Shown here in pieces: positions 10,941-22,900 of a stretch of DNA of 29,736 nt. Source of the DNA: Pleurobrachia bachei. Taxonomy: Eukaryota > Ctenophora > Tentaculata > Cydippida > Pleurobrachiidae. The stretch lies in assembly GCA_000695325.1 (NCBI GenBank), contig AVPN01000316.1, forward strand, positions 1 to 29,736, in the 5' to 3' direction. How positions within the stretch are numbered: position 1 is the stretch's first letter; each line of letters starts with the position of its first letter. The notes below the pieces were generated by a model that did not search any database, was not told the DNA's origin, and saw nothing but the letters and a program-made list of their open reading frames with translations. The position numbers and the translations under genes were made by a program.

Positions 10941-13900
10941 CTTGGCAAGTTGAAGCACTGTTTTAAGCACTGTTTAGCTGTTTAATTTCATTGCTGGTTT
11001 ACTTGAAGCACTGTTTAATACACGTGTCTGTGTGTTTCCACCCGACCCTCATCAAATTTGATGCTCGGTGTTCAAAGATGCATCATACTCAAATCTTTTT
11101 ACCGATGAATCATCAAGGGGTCGATCATACTCACAGTCGGTGGTAGTAGCTGGTGGGAGAGTATCTGGTTGAACAATAGAACTGACTGACAGCCAAGAAG
11201 AATGTTTTATCAGCATCGGGCGGCAAAGCGGGGGCCAACTGACTTCCTTTTTTGTTGCTTTTCCATGCCTGGAACATGGTGTTTAGTTAACAAGGAACAA
11301 TGAGGAACATTGGGGACTTGAAATATTGGGTGTAGGCACTAGGCAGTGAATTGTCCCTTTTACTAGCTGTTCTTATGACAAACAATGAACACTGTTATAG
11401 CCTCTGCAGTAGTACACATAGTGTGTTTGTACATACCTTGTAAGCCATGTTAGCTGAGATGATATCATAGTGCAATGTCTCCACTCCCATGCCATTTCCA
11501 AATCCTATAGGCAGCTGAAATAGATGGGATTGTTAGTAACAAATACTCAACTGATCGCCTTGCTCGACCCTGTTTCCCCGCGACCCGGGTCAGAACAAAA
11601 CATTCAAATGATTGAGAAGTTCAATATCTCAGAGCTTTACCGGTTTATCAACGCCCGGTGGTAGATAGGTTTTGTTGGCAATGAAGTTGTTACAATTCTT
11701 GATCTCCTGGTAAGCGTTTCTATCTGCTTCACTGATATTCAGAGGCAGGATCAGACCCTTGTCGTTATAGTACTGCCGATCTGTGTGGGAAGAAACGGGT
11801 GTGAGCTCAGCCACGCTAGGGACCTTTGGTAGTAGGGAATTATAGGGAACCTATAATGGAACTTAGGAGCCATTGTATTAGAGTGATGGAGAGTCCCTGT
11901 CAGACCACGATTCCGAGGTTAAACTTCAGATCCTATTTTGAGAACATCACTTACAATCATCCTCAAGGGCATAGACCATGTAGTAAGCTACCCAGGTTCC
12001 CATCATACTCAAATCTTTTTACCGATGAATCATCAAGGGGTCGATCATACTCACAGTCGGTGGTAGTAGCTGGTGGGAGAGTATCTGGTAGAACAATAGA
12101 ATTGGCTGACAGCCAAGAAGAATGTTTTATCAGCATCGGGCGGCAAAGCAGGGGCTAACTGACTTCCTTTTTTGTTGCTTTTCCATGCCTGGAACATGGT
12201 GTTTAGTTAACAAGGAACAATGAGGAACATTGGGGACTTGAAATATTGGGTGTAGGCACTAGGCAGTGAATTGTCCCTTTTACTAGCTGTTCTTATGACA
12301 AACAATGAACACTGTTATAGCCTCTGCAGTAGTACACATAGTGTGTTTGTACATACCTTGTAAGCCATGTTAGCTGAGATGATATCATAGTGCAATGTCT
12401 CCACTCCCATGCCATTTCCAAATCCTATAGGCAGCTGAAATAGATGGGATTGTTAGTAACAAATACTCAACTGATCGCCTTGCTCGACCCTGTTTCTCCG
12501 CGACCCGGGTCAGAACAAAACAAAGTTTACTAACTCTTCAAGTTATAGAGTCTCGAAATGGCCAAATAGTTGGCCCGGTGGTAGATAGGTTTTGTTGGCA
12601 ATGAAGTTGTTACAATTCTTGATCTCCTGGTAAGCGTTTCTATCTGCTTCACTGATATTCAGAGGCAGGATCAGACCCTTGTCGTTATAGTACTGCCGAT
12701 CTGTGTGGGAAGAAACGGGTGTGAGCTCAGCCACGCTAGGGACCTTTGGTAGTAGGGAATTATAGGGAACCTATAATGGAACTTAGGAGCCATTGTATTA
12801 GAGTGATGGAGAGTCCCTGTCAGACCACGATTCCGAGGTTAAACTTCAGATCCTATTTTGAGAACATCACTTACAATCATCCTCAAGGGCATAGACCATG
12901 TAGTAAGCTACCCAGGTTCCCATACCCCCATAGTTAAAGGAGTCTGGCATTTGGTGAGAGTAGACCGGTGCAAAGAGATACCAGTTAGGAATGTAGATTT
13001 GGTTGCCGTGGAGATAGTAGGATGCCTCGTTATCCCCATAGAATGTGTCCCACCTAGTGGAATGGGTTGGTAATGAAATTCCCCCTCTGCGCTAGGGGTG
13101 ACTTCGTAACCAATGGAGTGGGTTACTGAACAAGGTATGGGATGATTAACTTGCAGTGATGGAGTCACAATGTCAGGTATCGCGCTGACAGGTGTCATGT
13201 TTATCAGTGTATGGGTGAAATTATAAGCATATATTTAATTTCTACTTACCCCTCTCCGTCTGTGTACTGTTCTTCAGTTGAAAGGAGAACGTTGCTTTTC
13301 CTAAACTGTGACATGGCCATGACGTTACCAAAGTAGTCCTTGGCGTCCAAACTAAAACCCTGATGATTGGTATGAACTGTCAGGTCAATGCTAAGGCAGG
13401 GTATGAAACGGATCGAAAGCCACTCAACCCCGATTTGATTTTCAGATGGGGTCCGCGGCGCCAGGCAGCTTATCCCCGATTTGATGATTTTTCAAAATGA
13501 GCTCTATTACCCAAAAGAATTATACAATAGTTACAAGAGTTAAAAGAATTACAAGAGTTTGAATTCCCTGTATAATTTGTAGGGCCCATTCAGATATAAA
13601 TCACTTACCATTTTGTTGTAATACTCGTCAACTTTTTTGGCCTCCAGTAGCCATGAAGGGTACCCTAACTTCTCCCGGAGATAGTAGGCTCTGTTCTTGA
13701 GTTGGGTCGTGAACTCTGGGCTTAGGGTCCCCGAGACTGCATCAATTGCACTTTCCAGTGTACTCTTCAGACTTTCAAAAACAGATATTGCCTGGGATGT
13801 CATAGTGTCATGATACGATAGTGGGTGGCCAATATCTGACCCCACTGGTACCTGGTCCTGGGCCCACTGGTACGAGGTCTCTTTTAAAATCTTCAAGTCC

Positions 13901-16900
13901 AGCTGTTAGTTGGTAAGGAAATCCCTCCTCTGCGCTAGGGGTGACTTCGTAACCAACTTACTATGTTACTTTGTATATCCAGTCTCCACTCCCATGTGTA
14001 ATCAATATGGCCTCATACGAATTTCAACAAGAAGAAACTTTGTAACTGATGAGCAGCCAATAATTGTTCACCCTGTCTGTTGGCACTTGCTTGCGTCACC
14101 CATTATTTTTATACCCCCATCACGAAAACTTATTTATGTCTTACCGGTGTTTTGTCTGCAAGAAGGTTGGCATCGAGGAGCGTTCTAACAGACGCCCAGG
14201 GCATTAGTTTTTCCGCAACGGATGCGCATTGGTAGTACAGTGGTGACTTGTCGTAACTAGCAGGGGGAATAACTTCTGTCGGCTTTCTTTTGTACAATTC
14301 AAAAATGAGATTTCGCCAAAGGAATCGATTAAAGTAAGAGTGGTGCGCCCTGTTTTCTCACAAAACTTAGTAGATGAACGGGGAGTACCATCAGGACCAC
14401 TGGAAAGGTATCGAAAATTTCCAATTCTGTCGCGTTCATTAGTTATGACGTAATATGTTCATTAATTCAACTGTGTTTTGGGTGCTAGTTGTTTGTGCGC
14501 GCACCCAAAAGTAACAATCTCTCTTTCTCTCACTTTTGGTCGTTTTCGATAATTGTCAATATCTCGCGTCGCAGACAAGGTAGAGACACCAAAATTTGGT
14601 ACCCCGGCTATTTTTTGACGCTGAACACGATGCAAGCATCCATTTCAATCCAAAACGAATATATTTTTCGGTAGAGCAATTTTGTGAAAGTTGAAATAAT
14701 GAGCATATTACGTCATAACTAATGAACGCGACAGAATTGGAAATTTTCGATACCGTTCCAGTGGTCCTGGCGGTACTCCCCGTTCATCCACTAAGTTTTG
14801 TGAGAAAACACGGCGCACCACTCTTACTTTAAGTCTCTGAAATATCTATGATAATATGATAGTGAGTAAATCGATTCCTATTAAATTTATGATTACGAAA
14901 GATTTGTCGTCTCATAAAAAGGGACCCCTGCTACATAATCGATTTGTACTTTGCAAACTGGACCACTGGTGTCCGCCAATATTACCTATGCCATCAAGCG
15001 AAACGTTTACATATGTCTCTTCCCCTATCTCTCTCCCCTCTCTCTATCTCCCTTTTTTTCTCGCTTTCATGGAGACCAGATGGCAAATTTCATTCTTAGA
15101 AATCAGTAATATTACGCCGCAATATGCAAATATGTCCGAGCATTGGCCTGACCGCCGCAAATCGGTTTCTTGTTTACTTTTCGCCCTATTAACCAGTGCA
15201 TCTCAGCTTTAGATCATATGTTATTGTTAACAACACATACATGTGATCTAGAGCTTAGATGCAATGTTATGCGAGTCCGAAAAATACAGCTACATATTTT
15301 TACATCTCGTTATATTCCGTCCTAACCACTAACTTCCTGTGCTTTCGAGTCGCTTGATATCATCTAACCCACAACAGATCCACATATGCTTATACAACAC
15401 ACGTACCTAGCTTTAACACCTGTACAAGCACGTGGGGATCTGCTAGGTGGGTTAGATGATTTCTCGTGGCTGTACAACACCAATTATAATTAAGGTTTAT
15501 CTCCAGCCTCCAGATGCTCCTAGTCCTAGTATGTGGCCCTAATACTAGTCGTACAGCTGTCCTTAGGTCCTTAGGTTCAACTCCTATTTACCGTATACCG
15601 CTATTTATCATATACCGCTTTTCTACTGTTCTTAGTTCTCAGTGCTGTTTGTGCGAATTCTTACTCTGTTCTATATTTTCTCAACAGTAAACGTGTAATA
15701 TTCTCCAGAAAGATATGCTATTTGGACGATACCGGGCGTCCTGCCTACGTGAAAGAGCGAACCCAGGTTGCAGTATAAACACGGTTAAATTCCTCGGTGA
15801 AACTGTATTTGATGCGGACTATCTGAGGCAAGAGGAGACACAAGTATGGGAATATATTGCGAGCTATATCCTGGGGTTGATCATGGTTGCCAGCTGGGCC
15901 ATCTCAACTCCTCTAAATTCCTATCTCATTTGGTTTTATAGACAGGGTCCCCTAAAAGCTAGCACGGCTGTTTTTCTGGCTCTGGCAGTGTCAGATCTCC
16001 TCGCCAACATCTTACACCCCCTGGTTATCGCCTACAACGCCTTCGATTTGACCCCACCTGAGTTCACCAGAAACAGCACTCTCATTGAGGGGGTGTCCAC
16101 ATTTGTTTTTGTTGCATCCTACAACTCCTCCTACCTTCTAACAGTTCTCCTAGCTGCTCTGAGGTTCTATAGTGTTGTTGCCCCCTTCCGTTCCCCACCC
16201 ACCGTCACCTTGGTTACCGGAGTTATTGTTGTCATGATTACAGGACTTGGTATTTGCTCCTTCCTGTTTGTCTGGGTGGGTACTGGACAGCTAACACAAA
16301 GCTCTTGGTATCTCTGGTGTCAGCGGGCTACTACGATCTTTACCGAGGTTCAAGGAGAGTCAATGTTTCGGAATGGAATCCTTCAGTTCGTCCTATATCT
16401 GAACATGTGTTGTGGCCTCCTTGCTGTCTTAGCATCTCTTGCCACCGTTTTTGTCCTAAGAAGGGAGACAGCCAATATGTCTTCAATCTCTAACAACAAC
16501 AACTCGGACCGTGCTACACATGCCATCCTTGCAATGTCCGCTGGATCTGTCATTGGAACTATAGCTGTTACGGTTTACATCAGGTTTCCAGGGGTGTGGC
16601 CCGCTCTGAACATGATAGGATCTTTCATTATGGCCATTTTGACCTCGGCATATAATCCACTGGTGAGGATATATTTCAGCAGGGAGATTCAGAGAGAGCT
16701 GAGAAAAGTGTGGAGGAGGGTGTGGAACAAGACCGCGGGGTCTTCTGATAGGAACAGTGTCACTGTCCTAACGAAATCCTCCGAAGTCTGACCTTTTGAC
16801 GATCTGGACTGATAAAATGTCACCAAGGCTCTCTGGATTAATCTGTAACAAGATGAAGAATCCTGCTCTTAAATTTTATTTCCTCGTAACTTGAGTAAGA

Positions 16901-19900
16901 ATGGGAAGTTTTTTCCCAAGCTGAGGGAGTGTGATCTGGACAGTCTGATCGGAAGGGATTCTGAGGAGACGATAATTAACATATACAGATGGCTGGAAGG
17001 CATTGTGGAAAAACGGGTACCCAAGAAACGAGTGAGGAGAGGCAAGAAGGTAAAACCATGGAGGGATGAGGAACTCAGAAGTTTACTTCGTGAAAGGAGG
17101 CAAGCAGAGAGGTTCTGGCGAAAATATGGAACAGATGAATCGAAGAGGACGTTTAACGACCTAAAGAAGAAGTTTGGATTGATGGATAAGGAAAAGAGGG
17201 CACTGTTCATTAAGGAAGACCTTGAGACAGTCAAGGATGACCCTAGGGCACTTCAAAGGAAACTTCAACGACTCCTTGGAAAGACGGAGACTATACTTCC
17301 AGAAACCACTAACAGCAAGAACCTATAGTAGAGTCGATAAGAACACTCACCTCCTCTGATTTCAGTGAAAGTTCTCACATGCTAAAATATGATAATGGAG
17401 GTACACATACCGCTTATTTTAGGTCCGAAAAATTTTTGGTTCGTTAATTATCGCTAATTGAAAAACGCCAAAAATGGGCTTAAATGGCCCTTAAGATGGT
17501 TTTGAGATTTTGGAGTTGGAATTCCAGACTTCGTACAGGTGTCCGCTAGGATGCCAACATGCACCAAAATGAGGCTCAGGCCCAAATTCGTCCGAATTTT
17601 TGCGTTAGACCGTTTGGTCTGAATTTTGGTCACGTGACCTCGGCTAACTTCTGAACTGCTCAAGTAAGGGAGGTTTATAACCTGCTTAATCGATGCAGAA
17701 ATATGATAAAAATGACATGTTTTGGCATCATTTTTCATCCCAGACGCACAGGAAAGACACAAATCGCCTTACAAAATTGACGCCATCTAGTCGCCCGCTC
17801 TTTTTTTGCAAAACTCTAAATTCTGAACCGTTGAAGTAAGGGAGCTTTACAGCCTGCTTAATCGATGCAGAAAGAAAAATAAATGAGAGGAAATGGCCTT
17901 ATTTTTCATCTCCGGCGTGCAGGAAAGGCACAAATAGCAAAAAACTGATTTTTTACCCAAATCACGTGACCAAAATTCAGAACAAACGGTCTAACGCAAA
18001 AAATTCGGACGAATTTGGGCCTGAGCCCGCCCCAGTGCGAACATAGTAAAAATCTGCAACGAATCTGAATTTTTCGTTAAATTTATGCAACAACCATTTT
18101 TGTCAAGCCTGCCTACTCGCCTACAAGATAGTTAGTGGTACAGCACCGGAATACCTTCCAGACTTGGTACCTCTTGATGATTGCTGGGGGGCATCTAGAA
18201 CTACACGGATGACGGGAATTCTTGATCCCTACAGACTCAAACACCCTAAGATGTCCAGTGTTAATGCTCACTCACAGCTGAGGAGAAGGAGGATATCTGT
18301 GTTTTTACCAACAGTCTGGAATGACCTTCCCTTTCAAATAAGATCGATTCCTAATGTGGACACCTTCAAATCTCAGTTGAAGACTCATCTGTTCACTGTA
18401 GCTTTCGGCGAGGTTCCCATGGTTCTAGTATAGTTATTTGGCCGTGGGCCCTTGGTGTCATCCCTTTTATTTCATTTCGACTTTCCTTCCCTGGTATCTA
18501 ATCCTTTCTTTTTTCAGCTGGTGTGAGTATAGAGTGTGTTAAATTTATATCGACAGTTTTTATGAGACCCGTTTTTTCTCAGTTACCATTAAAGAGTCAC
18601 CTGTAATAGTCTACTTTAAACATTAATACCCAGTGTTGTTCGTGTGAAGCATTATATTTTTCTAGGATATACCGCTCTGATTATTCTGCAGTCCAGTGTC
18701 AATTATATTGCTCTGGTACTGTGGAATATGGGCGGTATATAAGTTCTTGTTATTATTATTATTATTAAGCTGTGCGAACTCCATGCTGTGCGGACTCTAT
18801 GTTCCATAATCCAATGAGATAATTTTGTTCTAAAGTTCCGATTCGAATTAAAGTTTGTTTGGTTTTTGAACATGGTGCCCCACTCAGGTGAACATTTTCA
18901 GCTTAAACCCACATTCATGTTCAATATCACACTAAATTCTACCTCTTCCTACATCTATCTATTTCTTGGTTGCCATGGCAACTAAAAAGGTTGCTATGGA
19001 GACCGTTTAAATTAAAGCCGAGGGGTTCTTACTTGTAGTTTTTGTGGGCGCTTATTTGTCCGGATATGTGCTCTGGGAGGTGGTCGGCAAAGTTATACAC
19101 CAGAGATTGACTCATGTAGTTTGCCAAGGTCCTGGGAAAACATCGAGTAAGATCAGCGAGTAAAATCTGATATATCTTGCTCAAGTTATAAAGACTGATT
19201 TATATCGTGTGCCCTGTAGACACTGTCCAATGTCCTGTAAGTTTCCAGTACCTAGGTGAGGTGACTGCGATGAGTGTAGATAGATTTTGGAAGTAGGTCT
19301 GATCTTCCACAAACACAAGAGACAGGGGGTCGGGTATCTTGCCAGCAGGGTACAACGCCTTTACATAGGTGTCCCAGTTGAACTGAAGATAGGGGGATTT
19401 AGTATGTGCCTCAGTCCTAAACCTCAATCCTAAGATTAAGAAATTGGAAGCTAGTCGAAGTTCAGTTGCAACTAGTTGTCTGGTGGCGCCGATCCGATCT
19501 GAGCCAGACTGAAGTTCAGTTGTTTTCTTACCCCTGCGAGAGGTAACCGGTCGTTGTAGAGTCCCCTAACTCTAAGCTGCTTCGCTGTGTAAATATCAGT
19601 CCTCCAGTCGGGTGTCATCTGAAGGAGAAATGTTCAACACGAGTACGGAACAGAAACATGCAATTGGTTCGAGTGAGAACTTATTAGACAGCTGTCAGTG
19701 CCCTAAAATTAGGAACAATGAGTCCCCTCACCTTGGCAAGTTCAACTTCAAAATCAAAGACATCCCTGACATCTCGTGTGACATCACTTTTGTTCAATCC
19801 TGGTACTCCCAGCTTCATCACAAGGTCAACCATGGTACTCTGGTACTGCTCTCGTCTCTGGAATAACAATGTTGTCAAAGAGACGTGCGCCATTCCAAGT

Positions 19901-22900
19901 GTGTACAGGTACCGGTGGGTACCCACTACCCGTGCCCCATTCGATTTTACTCTCAGGATCCAGAAGTTCAAAACGGATGGACAAATAACATACCTTTTTG
20001 GCGTAGTCACTGGTACTAACATAGTCCCATCTGTACATGTTTAGACCACTTGGGAACACCTGAAGGATGTTATTTAAAGATGGTCATACATGCCATTATC
20101 TTACTATATAATGCGAAAAGGGGTGAAACTTGATCCCCCCATGCATGTGATGAGGGGCCCGCTTTTTTCCGTCATCAGTTGAGATCACATCACCCCACAT
20201 GCATGATCAGATCACCTCACTGATTATCAAATCCCCAACCCATGATCAGACCATCCAATTGAGGATCAGATCACCCCACCCATGATCAGACCATCCAATT
20301 GAGGATCAGATCACCCCACCCATGATCAGACCATCCAATTGAGGATCAGATCACCCCACCCATGATCAGACCATCCAATTGAGGATCAGATCACCCCACC
20401 CATGATCAGACCATCCAATTGAGGATCAGATCACCCCACCCATGATCAGACCATCCAATTGAGGATCAGATCACCCCAGTTAGTAGTTTAGTTTAGTATC
20501 AGATCCCAAATTTCACCCAGTAGTCCACTGTACGTGATGAGATACCCATATAGAGTAGAAAATATGCAAAGACGTGCCTACAGAGAAATTATGATATAAA
20601 TGACAAGAGAAAGAGAGAAAGAGACAGAGAGAGAGAAGGACAGAGACATAGATAAAGACAAAGAGAGGGAGACAGAGACAGGGAGAGGAAGACAGAGAAA
20701 GAGACAGAAAGAGTGAGCGACGGGTCCGGTCCTTTTCGGCCGAAGGCCGAATTACATTGACTAGTAACCATAATGATAACGACTATCATGGAGGACGGTG
20801 TAGCACCTGTCAGTGGTTCTGGTATTGGTTGTGTGGCTCACAGTCACACGCACTCTTGCTTTGAGGGTTCGAGTGATCAGCGTAGTGGTTTTACTTGGTT
20901 TTACAAAGAGGTATACTACCTTCAAAGCGACATCACCAGGTTTCAGTGGATTGGGTCCTTTGGTTAGTGTGAACAGGGAGTTGATATTTAGAGAGTGGAG
21001 TTTAGCCAGCCAGGTAGCCAGGGTATAGTTCTTCCTGTCCCATCCTCCACCCTGGACAGGATTGGAAAAGGATTATCTGAGTTCATCTCTATTTGGTGGC
21101 ATGGACACATGCGAAAGATCGAGCGAGAATTATTAGGTGGCGATGGTACCAACATCTCTTGCCCTTCTCCCGTTTTAAGTTGCAGTCAGATCAGTATCAT
21201 TTCAGTGATCCTATTCCTAATTAGTAAACCTCGCCTAATACTCACAACTAGAGTGGGCCACTGTAGTGCATCTCCATTGTTCAGCAGATCTAGAACAGGC
21301 TGAGAGTCACTAGCATTAATGGCAACTAGATCCATACAGCTTGTAAACAGGGCGTTAACTTCTCGTCCATACTTAGTGCTCTTATCCGCTGACTCAATAG
21401 AGTTCTGGGAGAGGGAATAGAGGGGGTCAAGGGGGAGAGAATTATAGGGGTCAAGGAATTGTTACTGTCATTCATAGATCGTTGGAGATCTCAACCCACC
21501 CCAAACAGTATGATGAATTTCATCTTGTCAGGCAAATACTCTGACCGCTGTTCTTGTGACAGAAATGGGAATATGGTCATGACAATGCTCTCAAAGATCT
21601 CAAATCTCAACATCATCACCCATACCTTCATTCGTTTGCTGTATGTCTCCAGTAGATCAGTCCACACGGTGTAACTGTAACTACCCTCCTCAGTGTCGTG
21701 GTGTAGCTTGTAGTCACCACAACTATACTCGTAGAAATCACTGCAAGGATATTAGAGTTTAGACATTGATTAAGTTTGATACTGAAATTATTATTATTAT
21801 TATTAAGCTGTGCGAACTCCATGCTGTGCGGACTCTAAGTTATGTTCCATAATCCAATGAGATAATTTTGTTCTAAAGTTCCGATTCGAATTAAAGTTTG
21901 TTTGGTTTTTGAACATGGTGCCCCACTCAGGTGAACATTCATGTTCAATATCACACTAAATTCTACCTCTTCCTACATCTATCTATTTCTTGGTTGCCAT
22001 GGCAACTAAAAAGGTTGCTATGGAGACCGTTTAAATTAAAGCCGAGGGGTTCTTACTTGTAGTTTTTGTGGGCGCTTATTTGTCCGGATATGTGCTCTGG
22101 GAGGTGGTCGGCAAAGTTATACACCAGAGATTGACTCATGTAGTTTGCCAAGGTCCTGGGAAAACATCGAGTAAGATCAGCGAGTAAAATCTGATATATC
22201 TTGCTCAAGTTATAAAGACTGATTTATATCGTGTGCCCTGTACTGTGACAGGTTACAGGACATTCAAAGGTCATGGATCCACTCCACTGACGAATGAGGG
22301 TAGACAAGTTTTGGAAGTAGGTCTGATCTTCCACAAACACAAGAGACAAAGGGTCGGGTATCTTGCCAGCAGGATACAACGCTTTTACATAGGTGTCCCA
22401 GTTGAACTAAAATGAGGGGGAATTTAGTATTTGTGTGTCTCAGTTCTAAATCTGAGTCCTCAGAAATCGGATTCTATTCGAGGATTAGTTGTCTGGCGGA
22501 GCCGACCCGATCTGACCACAATCAAACTGCCAGACAGAAGTTCAGTTGTTTTCTTACCCCTGCGAGAGGTAACCGGTCATTGTAGAGTCCCCTAACTCTG
22601 AGCTGCTTCGCTGTGTAAATATCAGTCCTCCAATCTGGTGTCATCTGAAAGGGAAATGTATCACACCTTATAGGTGTCTTTTCAAGGCGAGTACGGAACA
22701 GAAACATGCAATCAATGAACTCAGTAGACATCTGTCAGTGTCCTACAATTATGAAAATTGACTTAATTGAGCAATGAATCTCCTTGGGCACGTCGCGCCC
22801 TCTTTTTTCGCGCGCGATTTTTCGCGAACCCCTGCCAATGAATCTCCTCACCTTGGCAAGCTCAACTTCAAAATCAAAGACATCCCTGACGTCTCGTGTA

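Larger units (their letters stand above)
5030..10996. repeat. Tandem duplication of about 3 kb with two convergent gene ends
   Basis: About 5030-8064 is repeated as about 8065-10996. The left parts (to about 6780 / 9715) differ by many substitutions and small indels. From about 6788/9723 rightward (offset 2935) they are almost identical over more than 1 kb. Each unit holds the last three exons of the + strand gene and the last exon of the - strand M13 gene, so each carries a complete convergent pair of 3' ends. Confidence 0.9.
11083..12922. repeat. 920-bp tandem duplication carrying M13 exons 17-19
   Basis: 11083-12002 and 12003-12922 are head-to-tail copies with few point differences outside one 50-base block. 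The junction falls just after CCCAGGTTCCCAT. The duplication includes the 3' end of exon 16 and all of exons 17-19, so the gene could be spliced to either set. Confidence 0.9.
14287..19032. other. Large M13 intron hosting a nested gene and transposon debris
   Basis: This is the 4.7-kb intron between M13 exons 12 and 13. From low to high coordinate it holds a TTAA-flanked MITE, a gene-free stretch (14829-15714), an imperfect hairpin (15359-15460), the + strand GPCR (15715-16791), a LINE remnant split by an inverted-repeat block, and the start of the exon 4-12 tandem duplication. Confidence 0.75.

Noticed and set aside
14856-15212. 118-residue open frame upstream of the GPCR
   Set aside because: No family resemblance, no splice or start context, low-complexity segments; probably chance.
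20241-20478. Regular 40-bp repeats resembling a CRISPR array
   Set aside because: The units are contiguous with no unique spacers, and the window is animal intron sequence; it is a minisatellite.
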